Shown in pieces: positions 19,201 to 27,130 of a stretch of DNA of 64,000 nt. The stretch is taken from NCBI GenBank assembly GCA_017623215.1, contig JAGAPO010000020.1:48721-112720 (forward strand). The letters run 5' to 3'. Origin of the DNA: Lachnospiraceae bacterium. Lineage in GTDB: Bacteria; Bacillota; Clostridia; Lachnospirales; Lachnospiraceae. Within the stretch, counting starts at the first letter, position 1. Each line of letters opens with the position of its first letter. Position numbers and translations under genes: made by a program. The notes beneath the pieces were generated by a model. It saw nothing but the letters and a program-made list of their open reading frames with translations, did not search any database and was not told the DNA's origin.

Positions 19201-19334
19201 TAGTAAAAAAGGAGCGGTCCCTTGCGGAATATCTGGTTGGAATAACGGGAACAAAAGCAGGCGATGAGGAGAAGGAAGAGATACGCTACTCCTCCATGAT
19301 AGCCGGAAAAGAGGAAGAGGATGAAGGCATTTAG
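16296..19334 (+). CDS. Secreted modular protein: Ig-like domains alternating with cysteine knuckles
   Basis: 1012 aa. Signal peptide at residues 1-27 (cleavage near ALAQA). A conserved helical head follows (RTREFVEEVGRLGYLS). Residues 115-150 are rich in His and Cys (THTHT twice). Several Cys pairs lie at 195-335. Then Ig-like beta domains, each with a YxDGH-type strand, alternate with knuckles: near 441-461 (CDNGH then CPVC), 615-634 (CAYGH then CPIC), 711-728 (CPEC then CPYC), 806-824 (CPEC then CPWC) and 906-926 (CEKGH then CPVC). The knuckles look like zinc ribbons, which is rare outside the cell. No cell-wall anchor is seen. It is probably an exported tip or scaffold of the apparatus; function is not established. 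Confidence 0.75.
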   Translation: MEGFSKALAVILAVLLLIMAPVRALAQAQTGKEEAWYEQRTREFVEEVGRLGYLSTDRYELFCKEIQGRGALWEIELIHAREKTGILEGNTGWNSSWAKGSSMTDVIRLAAGSSAAHIHTEDCYTHTHTGKTDDSRGRYYCTHTHTAACQSDGWSRTHFTTCADYNITIDMYCYEYDKYGNQTDGYTIYIPAGSRCPVCNKALSGMQYSWTFYYTCGFSKSTVTSSTSVPSDFKTPQAGELQSGWFREPLDEYTYGCYQYSVHDHESDGCSGYRSRVTVPVVCRTCGAVVGALVDEYAEDGSVAISYRPDQVYTCCGTGSSVDYSQAIEDYTYVCGKSSGWELICGGEVEAVTPICDQVMLSITPVESVQTIYIGDNLNTEVEVVCLSGNTFIVQGNTAFSAEKAGTFAAEVFLEGYSDTAKKQGRKTAEILVTVLPKEKTCDNGHVYTLNTDGSDSGCPVCRTTVEEITVDWEKPEIYKGDSLPMEGITVTYLDGHTELIKAGYEVLYDREKTGTVLVEFQYKNGTAAAEILVKPNPVSLKITPETQNVVKYQAPRFLTVVLYEDGSSTTVEEYELTGIRTDQVGVQSGTVSYTENGHTIEQGVKVNVLPLSATCAYGHTYDRDSDDVSWGCPICRDTLIGLEAAPLTIYGKPGDKLALTVIAVYQDGHTQILDDYECSYDPTRIGEQTVTIRWREKETSVTAILEETRLCPECGREIGAAEACPYCAQIPIQITAEPPRQTILWGEEPEFKVFAEYQDGHKERIYQFSHSFREGTAGTQEVTIYYSGMMAKIWVTVKPSDIVICPECGEEYSRLENREGCPWCMAELMYIEAEPEGGAVLVRGSTLKARVVLHYRAGNQEIIYSGYTIKNYEPMKTGQQEVQIWYQEKVAGFSVEVVEALTEAVCEKGHHYFLNQDGSDPGCPVCLGEERDYAKEYLDIYYTSQILEELWQNGRYWMEEGDYFSVRIVKKERSLAEYLVGITGTKAGDEEKEEIRYSSMIAGKEEEDEGI

Positions 19335-19812
19335 CGGGCTTGTTGAGATACTGGCTGCGGTGGCAGTCATGTTCTTGTATCCGGTTATAAGCATGGCGCA
19401 GAAGCAATCTGTTATTGAGGAATTGCTGCTCAGAACCAGAACGGAGCAATTTGCGGACCAGATCCGGACGCATGGATATTTGAGTCTGGAAGAATATGAA
19501 AAGTTTCAAAGGTTTTATCAGAGCTTTGAGATAACAGGCGGAATCGAATTGGAAACGGTGGGTAATCGGTATGATTCACAAATTGGTTCCTGGTATGATG
19601 TAATTGCGACAAATGAAGAATTAACAGGAGAACTGGAAGAAAAAGGAATGATCAGATTCTGTCAGGGGGACTCGCTGAAGATTACTGTGTCAGGGAGCTT
19701 TAAAGGGACAGGAAGAATCTTGCGGGGGGTGTATGGAGCGGCAGAGATTCTGATAGAGACCGGAGGGGTGATCCGAGATGAAATTGAGCCAATATACCCT
19801 GCTCTTCCTTAG
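19321..19812 (+). CDS. Short exported paralog of the Ig/knuckle protein's ends
   Basis: 163 aa, overlapping the previous gene by 14 nt. An N-terminal signal or anchor (residues 1-26, ending SMAQ) is followed by RTEQFADQIRTHGYLSLEEYEKF, which aligns with the head of the 1012-aa protein. The C-terminal stretch (CQGDSLKITVSG) resembles that protein's extreme C-terminus (EEGDYFSVRIV). It thus looks like the same framework without the Ig/knuckle insert. Function unknown. Confidence 0.6.
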   Translation: MKAFSGLVEILAAVAVMFLYPVISMAQKQSVIEELLLRTRTEQFADQIRTHGYLSLEEYEKFQRFYQSFEITGGIELETVGNRYDSQIGSWYDVIATNEELTGELEEKGMIRFCQGDSLKITVSGSFKGTGRILRGVYGAAEILIETGGVIRDEIEPIYPALP

Positions 19813-20659
19813 CATCTTTTTGGTATTTTCAGGATTGGCGGATACGAAGAGCGAGGTATTAGGGGCAGCAATCAACGAAAAAATCCGCATGGATGAATAT
19901 GTCGGAAGAGCGGTAGATGAAGCATTGGAAAAGCTTATCGTGTATGACGGGGGAGGAGAAGTTCTGATTGATAAGGAGGAAGCGGCAGAAGGATTCTTTT
20001 TATCCCTTGAATCGTCACTTGGAATTCTGGATGATAAGCAGGCAAAGGAAAGACTGCGGCAGTATTTCCCGGTGATGGTTATTCTGGATTATGACGGATT
20101 TTATATTCGATATGCCAGAGAGTTATCCGGGGAACAGGGAATTGTAATTGAATATGTCTGGACTGAAAAGCAATATTATGTGAGGGAAGATGAACTTACA
20201 GCCTGCCGGTTCGAAGAGGGAGGAACGATACTGCTGATTGATAAGACAGGTCTGATTACCGGAGAAAAGGGGACGATTCGAAGGATGGATTATCGGGAAC
20301 TTGCGGGAGAAGAGTATGAGGCATTTCAAAGAGAAGAACCGGGGAGCTTTCTGCTGTCCGATGAAGCGTTTCTGGCTGAAAAAAGGAATACCGTAACAAG
20401 GCTGATAGAAGACAGGCTTCAGTATTATTGCACGGAGCATAATAAAATTGCAGTGAGATTGGGAATCGGATATGAATTTTATTTCCCGGATCTGGATGCG
20501 TCAGAGGAAAACAGGGCGATTCCGGAGATAGGACTTTTGGCGGTGTTTCAGGGGTATCCGTTAAAGGGAACGAGAGATATTCCCTATGAGAGATTCGTGC
20601 TTTCGGGAGCTTATCTGAGAAAAGAAAGCGACTCTATGGAGGAAAGCGGAGCAAGGTGA
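19778..20659 (+). CDS. Exported protein of the Tad-like locus, unknown
   Basis: 293 aa. Signal peptide at residues 1-21. The mature part is acidic and begins INEKIRMDEYVGRAVDEALEKL, then a mixed alpha/beta region with FPVMVILDYDGFYIRYA and YVREDELTACRF. It overlaps the preceding gene by 35 nt. The head and length suggest a large minor pseudopilin or TadE-like exported component, which I cannot confirm. Similar proteins occur in clostridial pilus-like loci to my knowledge. Confidence 0.55.
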   Translation: MKLSQYTLLFLSIFLVFSGLADTKSEVLGAAINEKIRMDEYVGRAVDEALEKLIVYDGGGEVLIDKEEAAEGFFLSLESSLGILDDKQAKERLRQYFPVMVILDYDGFYIRYARELSGEQGIVIEYVWTEKQYYVREDELTACRFEEGGTILLIDKTGLITGEKGTIRRMDYRELAGEEYEAFQREEPGSFLLSDEAFLAEKRNTVTRLIEDRLQYYCTEHNKIAVRLGIGYEFYFPDLDASEENRAIPEIGLLAVFQGYPLKGTRDIPYERFVLSGAYLRKESDSMEESGAR

Positions 20660-20679
20660 TTGGTGGAGAGGAGAATATA

Positions 20680-21960
20680 ATGAAGAAGAGAAGGAAAATT
20701 GCAATTTTCTTACTGATAGCGATGACGGCGGTGATACTCCTGCAGCAAAAAAGTGTTGGATATGCGGCTTCGAAATATATTCCTGCGGAGACATTTGCAG
20801 AGATGGTACTTGAAACCTGTGGAATCAAAGTTAAGACAGCTGAGAATGCGCTTGAAAAGGCAGCAGAATGTGGTCTTACAGAAAAGAAAATTACCGCCCG
20901 CAGTTATATTACAAGAGCGGATGCAGCGATTCTTTTGGCAGGCGCCTATGAGAAAATGCAGGGAGAGCTGCCTCAGGAACAGCTTCGGATGATAAAGGAA
21001 TATGGACGATTATCGGATCTGGAAGACTGTGGAGAAGAGCAGGCGGATGCAATGCTTCGGGTCTATGCTGCCGGAATTGTTCCGGGATATAAGCGGGCAG
21101 ATTATGATCCGGGCAGGGAGTTCAGAGGAAAGAACAAGCTGACATATACAGCTGCGAAAAAATATCTGGCCAGGCTTTCCGGAGCGGAGGAGCGATTTTT
21201 GCTCAGCACGGATGGACAGGTGCTTCGAGAGGAGAAGCTTCCGGCAAACGCACAGAAATATCCATATATTCTCGCCAATTATCCGAATTCCTATTATGAC
21301 TGGAATCTGCGATTTGAGAATTCCAGGCAATTTAAGCTCGGAGAAATGGAGGAGGATAATTATTACTACCCGGCCGACGCGGAAAAAATGCCTTATTTTG
21401 AAACACGTTTTGTGAAAGGGGCGTGGGAGTCGGCGCAGGAATGGGCAGAGAAAGTAAAGATATATGCCGAGCTTGCATTTGGTGCGGATTACCGGACGAT
21501 CGAACAGGACGACAGCTGGAAAAGCGCAATGTATGCGCTGGATGCGGACAGTTCACCGGCGGGAAGCCATGAGGCGCTTCGGGAAAGAATTGAGAATTAT
21601 ATTACAAAAATGAAAAAGAATAAGACAATTCTGGAGGTTGAGACAGCAGCGGCGGATCCGTCCAGTATGTACTATTTTAACGGTAAATTTTATATCAGGT
21701 TATATGTAAAATATCGGATCGTATCGTCAAAAGTCACAAATCCATCCGTGGAAGATATGATTTTTAAGAAGAGCTTTAATTCAATCATATTTGGAGATGG
21801 GGTGGTAAGCCTTAATCCTGTTGTGAAAGGGGAATGGAGGGAGGGCTATTATGATATTGGTCTTTCTTCACCGAATGAGTATTCGGACGGTTCTGATATT
21901 GGAATATCCGAAAGAATGATTCAGGATGATTATTATATCGGAACGGCGGTGAAACAGTGA
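20680..21960 (+). CDS. Exported protein with SLH-like segment
   Basis: 426 aa. Basic start MKKRRK, then a signal peptide ending near SVGYAA. Residues of about 35-160 carry S-layer-homology-like features: ITRADAAILLAGAYEKM, then DCGEEQADAMLRVYAAGIVPGY, then YDPGREF and LTYTAAKKYLARL. The remainder is a soluble domain rich in Tyr and Asp, without recognised motifs. SLH domains bind secondary cell-wall polymers, so this may tether the apparatus to the wall. Start ATG at 20680 follows GGAGAGGAG; a GTG at 20656 in frame is less likely. Confidence 0.6.
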   Translation: MKKRRKIAIFLLIAMTAVILLQQKSVGYAASKYIPAETFAEMVLETCGIKVKTAENALEKAAECGLTEKKITARSYITRADAAILLAGAYEKMQGELPQEQLRMIKEYGRLSDLEDCGEEQADAMLRVYAAGIVPGYKRADYDPGREFRGKNKLTYTAAKKYLARLSGAEERFLLSTDGQVLREEKLPANAQKYPYILANYPNSYYDWNLRFENSRQFKLGEMEEDNYYYPADAEKMPYFETRFVKGAWESAQEWAEKVKIYAELAFGADYRTIEQDDSWKSAMYALDADSSPAGSHEALRERIENYITKMKKNKTILEVETAAADPSSMYYFNGKFYIRLYVKYRIVSSKVTNPSVEDMIFKKSFNSIIFGDGVVSLNPVVKGEWREGYYDIGLSSPNEYSDGSDIGISERMIQDDYYIGTAVKQ

Positions 21961-24900
21961 ATCATCAAAAAATAAGATTTGGAATGTTAATACGGCTGGT
22001 CGGAGGTATCATAATCCTCTTGATTTTTCTCCTGCTGCTTCCCTGCTTCAGCGCTACTGTGCAGGGAGCGGACTGGCTGACCTTAAGCGGAAGCAATAAT
22101 GATATTCAGACGATTTCGATCAGCCAGGATAAGATTACAATAATCGGAACTCACGCAAAATCGGGAGCGAGAAAGCACTATCGAACGGTAGGGTATTATC
22201 TGACGCTGGAACAATATGACTTGTCCGACTATTTATCCAAAGGAGAAAATGCGTCCATTTATAAGGTGCGGCTTCCGGTTACGGTATATGATGATTTTGA
22301 CTATTCACCGACCATCATCCAGACAACTTATACAATGGAGCGTTCGGATTTTATGGAAGCGGTGGCAAAGCTTTCTCTCACTCCGGAGGATATCCGGGGA
22401 GGAAAGGCAAAGGTGTACTTACATAACATTTTTGTTACAAGAGAGTATCTGGATGATACCTATACCGAGAGCGCGGTAACATGCGGAAAAGATGAGATAT
22501 TCGGCTATAAAGAGATGTTGGAGGCCCCAAGAAAGTATCAGCTTGGTTTCACGGAATGGGGGAAAAGAACTCAGGAGATTCTGCCATATTATTACAACCT
22601 GGAATTTACGCTGACTGCACAGGGACTGTATGATATCGAAGTAGTCTGCGAGGATGGGAATGGAAGCAGACTGACATCGGGAATCTCGCTTGAAAAATCA
22701 GGAGCATCCGGTCAGAAGTTTAGCTATGATTCTGTCCAATCGGAAATTACTTCAGATTCCGGGAAGCGGTACCAGTATACAAGACAATGGTATTTCAGTT
22801 ATATAGACCGAAAATCGAATCTGGAGAAGAAGATAGGAATCAATTATGGAACAAAGGTGAACGTTGACTCCATGCCGGATGCATCGGCTGCGGTTCTTCA
22901 CCTGATATACGATAAGACGCCGGAGATTCCGGAAGCTGGGGAAGAGACGGGAGGGAGTATTGAAAAGGATATTCAGGACCCGGGGGCTTCGGGGATAATA
23001 GAGGCGGATTCAAGAGGAGCGGAGCGTTATGAGGTGACAAGATGCATACCGGGAGGAGAAAGCGTCTACGCAGTGGTTCAGACAGAGCAGTATCTTGTGG
23101 GATATGAGTTCGTCCGACATGAAGGTAAGAAGACGTATCAGGTATATGCAAGTAAGGATTTTGAACTGCGCTGGAAAGGGGCGGGAGAAGATGAGATATT
23201 ATCCGAAACCGTTACGGTTACGCGGATGATTCCGATAAGCAGGAGCTATTCATACTGGGAGGCGAGAAGGTTTGAATTATATGAGCTTGAGAAGGCTGTA
23301 ATCCGGAACGAGGCATTGGAGAATGGACAGATTATATTGCAGAGACAGGATGGACAGAACCTGCAGGCCGAGGCATCGCATGCGGGGAGTGAGAACTATT
23401 ATATCAAAGCGCCGGTGTTATCAGTGACTCTGCCGACAGAGGTGATATATTCCGATACCCAGGACAGGCCGAACCCGGGCGGAATCTTTAGCGAAGAGGT
23501 AGAGAGCCTGGTGGGAGAGATCAAAGTGCGCAATGACAAGGTAATTATCGGTGGAACAACCGTTATGTCAGATCAAATCGGTTACGGAACAACACAAGCT
23601 CCCAACATGGAACCGCTGCAGTCGCTGAACGCGGTTTCTAAGACAGAGCTTTTTGCAGAAGAGAATGAACTGAAGACGGGGAGCGCAAATCAGAAATATC
23701 TGTCTGAAGGAAGCGTTACTTATCGAAAGGTGGTTTCTGTCTCCGGCGGCAGCGCTAACCTGAGCTATCCGATATATGATTTAAATGAGATACGGATTCA
23801 TACTCCGGTTGTATGCCAGGGAATTGTAGAAGGGGCATCAAAAGGGCTCGTGCAGGCCGTTAATATTGAAGAGGGAGCCGAGCAGTTGATTCTGGATTCA
23901 GACATCCGCTTTTCCGCATTCCAGGTGGCCGCGTCCAATCGGGGAACGCATCTGAGCGAGAAAGGTTACGGGGGCAGGGACTATTCCGAATATGTGCTGC
24001 GAAAAAACGGAGAAGTAAAGAACGAAGTAAAGTTTCCGTTCGATGTGTTTCGGATGTCTGCAGGCGGGCAGGAGGCTGAGTATATTCCGACCGGAACCTG
24101 GACTGTAATAGGGGAGGAAAAAGAAAGCTTTTCACCTGCTATTTGGACGAAGGAGGGGAGTTATGATATATGGTTTCGGACAACAGCTGCAAATGGAGAT
24201 GGGAAGGAAAGTATGGCGGAGACCTATGCCAATAGAGACTCATCATGTTATGCGGCTACGGATTCGGTAAGAGTGCAGATATCTGGAAGAATATATGGAT
24301 TCTCTGTGTTTGATATTTCGGACTATCCGACCTGGGAGAAGGTATTTCGGATTCCGAATACTTTAAAATTAAAAAAGGATGCGGGATATCCGGATGGAAC
24401 GAAAGATACCGGACAGATGAATCCGGATTATGCAGAGTATTCTTATGTATACGGACCGGGAAGTTCGGATCAGTATGGAAGGGCTGCAGGAATAGCAGAA
24501 GTATATACGCTTCCGGTATTTTATGGAAGTCATCCGGGAAGCATGAAGGCGGGAGTGCTGAAGACAGGATACAAATTAAGATTCCTGCTTTACACGACCG
24601 GGGATGGATACCGGGATGATATATCGATTGGAATTGAACCGGAGTTCTATTTTGTAAAACGGGGCGAAAATGTGCGGATACCGGTCGATTTGTATTATCA
24701 GGAGAATGTGGACGGGAAAGGAAGAAAATTAGTTAAAGTAGGAGGAGCGTACGATAGTGTCAATATTAAAAGAACAGCGGTAAAAGACGCATATCTTGCA
24801 ATTCCGGAAGAGGAGCTGAAGAATACGGCGGCTCTCCGAGGTGAAACGCTCAAAACAATGGTAAACCGAATATTTGGTATATTCTCGTTTGGGAGAATTC

Positions 24901-25388
24901 AGATACCATATGGAATGAGGACTTATGTAGGCAGCAGTTACTATCGTAATCTGTCTAAAACGGTAAAGAATACGATGGCCAGCAGCGGAATTACGGAAAA
25001 AAAGGCAGAGCAGCTTGGGGGGCGCGGGGTTCAGTGCTGGTATGGAGAATATTATCTTCCGGGAGATGTGAGAGCCGTGAAGAAAGGAAGCAATATAAAG
25101 GAATATGCTGAAAGATACGGGATCGACTGGAAGGAGGATTTTTGGCTGAAGGACGGCTATCTGATTGTAAATCTGACAATTAAGAGAGAGAGTTCAAAAG
25201 AATCACAAAGCGATCTGGCATATGATAATTCGACAGCAGGAGGCGCCAATATGTGGAAGATTGAACAGGCAAAGCAGACAGTTCAGGATGCAGAAGGGAT
25301 GACAATAAAGCTTGAATGGGGAGATGAATTTCTGTTTCGAATGGATAAGAGCGTGTCGAATGACTATCCTGTATCAGGGGTGTACTAA
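21957..25388 (+). CDS. Large exported protein, last gene of the Tad-like locus
   Basis: 1143 aa, GTG start in a 4-nt GTGA overlap. An N-terminal hydrophobic segment (residues 14-36, IRLVGGIIILLIFLLLLP) acts as signal or anchor. The mature protein begins DWLTLSGSNNDIQTISIS and is predicted mostly beta, with several domains and few cysteines. It contains a Glu/Gly/Ser-rich linker near residues 323-345 and no wall-sorting signal. Its start recalls a family of clostridial DUF proteins, but I cannot name it with certainty. Being last and largest, it is a candidate adhesin or surface cap. Confidence 0.6.
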   Translation: MNHQKIRFGMLIRLVGGIIILLIFLLLLPCFSATVQGADWLTLSGSNNDIQTISISQDKITIIGTHAKSGARKHYRTVGYYLTLEQYDLSDYLSKGENASIYKVRLPVTVYDDFDYSPTIIQTTYTMERSDFMEAVAKLSLTPEDIRGGKAKVYLHNIFVTREYLDDTYTESAVTCGKDEIFGYKEMLEAPRKYQLGFTEWGKRTQEILPYYYNLEFTLTAQGLYDIEVVCEDGNGSRLTSGISLEKSGASGQKFSYDSVQSEITSDSGKRYQYTRQWYFSYIDRKSNLEKKIGINYGTKVNVDSMPDASAAVLHLIYDKTPEIPEAGEETGGSIEKDIQDPGASGIIEADSRGAERYEVTRCIPGGESVYAVVQTEQYLVGYEFVRHEGKKTYQVYASKDFELRWKGAGEDEILSETVTVTRMIPISRSYSYWEARRFELYELEKAVIRNEALENGQIILQRQDGQNLQAEASHAGSENYYIKAPVLSVTLPTEVIYSDTQDRPNPGGIFSEEVESLVGEIKVRNDKVIIGGTTVMSDQIGYGTTQAPNMEPLQSLNAVSKTELFAEENELKTGSANQKYLSEGSVTYRKVVSVSGGSANLSYPIYDLNEIRIHTPVVCQGIVEGASKGLVQAVNIEEGAEQLILDSDIRFSAFQVAASNRGTHLSEKGYGGRDYSEYVLRKNGEVKNEVKFPFDVFRMSAGGQEAEYIPTGTWTVIGEEKESFSPAIWTKEGSYDIWFRTTAANGDGKESMAETYANRDSSCYAATDSVRVQISGRIYGFSVFDISDYPTWEKVFRIPNTLKLKKDAGYPDGTKDTGQMNPDYAEYSYVYGPGSSDQYGRAAGIAEVYTLPVFYGSHPGSMKAGVLKTGYKLRFLLYTTGDGYRDDISIGIEPEFYFVKRGENVRIPVDLYYQENVDGKGRKLVKVGGAYDSVNIKRTAVKDAYLAIPEEELKNTAALRGETLKTMVNRIFGIFSFGRIQIPYGMRTYVGSSYYRNLSKTVKNTMASSGITEKKAEQLGGRGVQCWYGEYYLPGDVRAVKKGSNIKEYAERYGIDWKEDFWLKDGYLIVNLTIKRESSKESQSDLAYDNSTAGGANMWKIEQAKQTVQDAEGMTIKLEWGDEFLFRMDKSVSNDYPVSGVY

Positions 25389-25595
25389 ATATCGGACACA
25401 GGTAAAAGAGCATCGCTGGGGGTGGGAAAGAGAGCACGCGGAATTCGAAAAGGCTGTTTGCATGCAGAGAATTGATTAACTTTTTACAAATTACCTATTG
25501 CTAATTTTAAAGAAGAGGTGTAGAATCAGTAAACGTAGGGTCTAAAAGATGGGAATTAATGAGTGAGTCGTCGTTTGAATTTGGAGGGTCATACG

Positions 25596-26192
25596 TTGAG
25601 AAAAAAATCGCATATTTCTTTGGCGGGATATTTGATGAATAATATGAAGGTAGAAGGATTACGAGAGCACAGAAAGGCATTTATGATTGGAAGCATTCTT
25701 CCGGATTGTGTTCCGTCTTTTCTTACTAAGAGGCATACGATTAATGAGACTTTTGAGATTCTTCGGAATGAGATTCGCAGAATTACAGAAGATTATAATG
25801 CGGAAAAGGGAATCAATGGTTATTATTGCAGACATTTGGGCGTGATTACTCATTATATTGCGGACTATTTTACATTTCCGCATAACGAGACTTTTCGAGG
25901 AACGATTCGTGAACATTGCGTTTACGAAAAGGAACTGAAGGATACGTTCCGAGCGTATGTAGAGAGTGGAGAGGCTGACAGAATTCGCGAGAAGAATGGT
26001 ACTTTTAAGACAGTCGAGGAGATATGCCAGTTCATTAAGCTGATGCATGAAAAGTACCTTGAGGCTGTCAGTGCAGTAAAAGAGGATTGCCTGTACATTG
26101 TAGAATTGTGCTATAGAGTTGTGGATGCAATTCTGCAGATATTTGAACTGAAGCATTACAACAATGTAGAAGCAGCCGCATACGAATATTAA
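25596..26192 (+). CDS. Zinc-dependent phospholipase C-like protein
   Basis: 198 aa. Residues fitting the Zn-dependent phospholipase C fold include SHISLAGYLM at the N-terminus, GSILPDCVPSF, and CRHLGVITHYIADYFTFPHN near residues 90-110, where His and Asp residues would bind metals. No signal peptide is visible, so it may act in the cytosol or on another substrate. TTG at 25596 is chosen because GGAGGG lies 7 nt upstream; the GTG at 25563 has no ribosome site. Confidence 0.65.
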   Translation: MRKKSHISLAGYLMNNMKVEGLREHRKAFMIGSILPDCVPSFLTKRHTINETFEILRNEIRRITEDYNAEKGINGYYCRHLGVITHYIADYFTFPHNETFRGTIREHCVYEKELKDTFRAYVESGEADRIREKNGTFKTVEEICQFIKLMHEKYLEAVSAVKEDCLYIVELCYRVVDAILQIFELKHYNNVEAAAYEY

Positions 26193-26216
26193 GTTAAGAA
26201 TCATACCGGGCTGGCT

Positions 26217-26251
26217 GGAGGTGGTTTGCATGATGCACCACCTCCTTTTTG
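26217..26251 (+). terminator. Terminator after the phospholipase C-like gene
   Basis: GGAGGTGGT (26217-26225) pairs with ACCACCTCC (26237-26245), followed by TTTTT. Confidence 0.9.
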
Positions 26252-26289
26252 TCATAAGACCCGACGTAATATAGCAGGAGGTACGAATT

Positions 26290-27039
26290 ATGAGCTGTCA
26301 GGAGAATAGAGAACTGTTAAAGAGTTACAGAGAAGATTCAAAGTCTGATACCGGAGAGACTAAGGGGATACCGCAGCCGCCTTTATTTAAAGGAGGTACC
26401 GGGGAAGTAACAGTGCTGCCAAAAGAATTCGGAGATTGTATTAAGAAGATCGATTTTACGGAGATGCTGACAAGCAGAAGAAGCCGAAGGGAATATACAT
26501 CGGAAGCTTTGACGTTAGAGGAGTTCTCATTTTTGCTGTGGGCAGCCCAGGGAGTGAAGAAGATTCCGAAATCGGGCAAGGCGTGCTTTCGGACCGTTCC
26601 CTCGGCGGGAGCGAGACATGCGTTGGAGCTTTACGCAGCAGTTTTGAACATAGAAGGGTTACAAAAGGGAATCTATCATTATCTTGCCGCAGAGCACAAA
26701 TTGGAGTATCTTGGAACTCCGGAAGATATGGAGAATCAATTGGCAGAAGCACTGTGTGGGCAGAAGTTTGCGGTATCCGGGGCATGTGTCCTAATGCTCT
26801 CAGCGGTTCCGGAGAGAATGGAATGGCGATATGGAGAGCTTGCCGCAAAGTATATTTTATTGGACGCGGGACATGCCTGCCAGAATGTATATCTGGCCTC
26901 AGAGGCGATTGAGTGCGGCTGCTGCGCAATGGCTGCATATATGCAGGAGCGGATGGATGCCTTCCTTGGACTTGATGCGGAGAAAGAAAATGTGGTAGTA
27001 TATGCGGCTGCAATTGGAAGAACGGACTTGCGTTCTTAA
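26290..27039 (+). CDS. SagB-type nitroreductase family oxidoreductase
   Basis: 249 aa FMN-dependent nitroreductase fold. The segment SRRSRREYTSEALTLEEFSFLLWAAQG is the FMN-binding N-terminal signature, PSAGARHALELY follows, and LLDAGHACQNVYLASEAIECGCCAMAAY lies near the C-terminus. The pattern PSAGARHALELY is that of SagB-like members, which oxidise azolines in peptide toxin pathways; no partner cyclodehydratase is nearby, so it is probably a stand-alone reductase. AGGAGGT precedes the ATG. Confidence 0.85.
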   Translation: MSCQENRELLKSYREDSKSDTGETKGIPQPPLFKGGTGEVTVLPKEFGDCIKKIDFTEMLTSRRSRREYTSEALTLEEFSFLLWAAQGVKKIPKSGKACFRTVPSAGARHALELYAAVLNIEGLQKGIYHYLAAEHKLEYLGTPEDMENQLAEALCGQKFAVSGACVLMLSAVPERMEWRYGELAAKYILLDAGHACQNVYLASEAIECGCCAMAAYMQERMDAFLGLDAEKENVVVYAAAIGRTDLRS

Positions 27040-27130
27040 GAGTTTTTATTTATAATAGAGGGTATTATTATCTGCAGGTGACGCGGAATCGCCAAAGAGA
27101 GCGTCCTTGAGGCAGAAATGAGGTGTTAAG

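Noticed and set aside
26290..27039. Thiazole/oxazole peptide cluster suggested by the SagB-like protein
   Set aside because: No cyclodehydratase or precursor peptide within the neighbouring genes.
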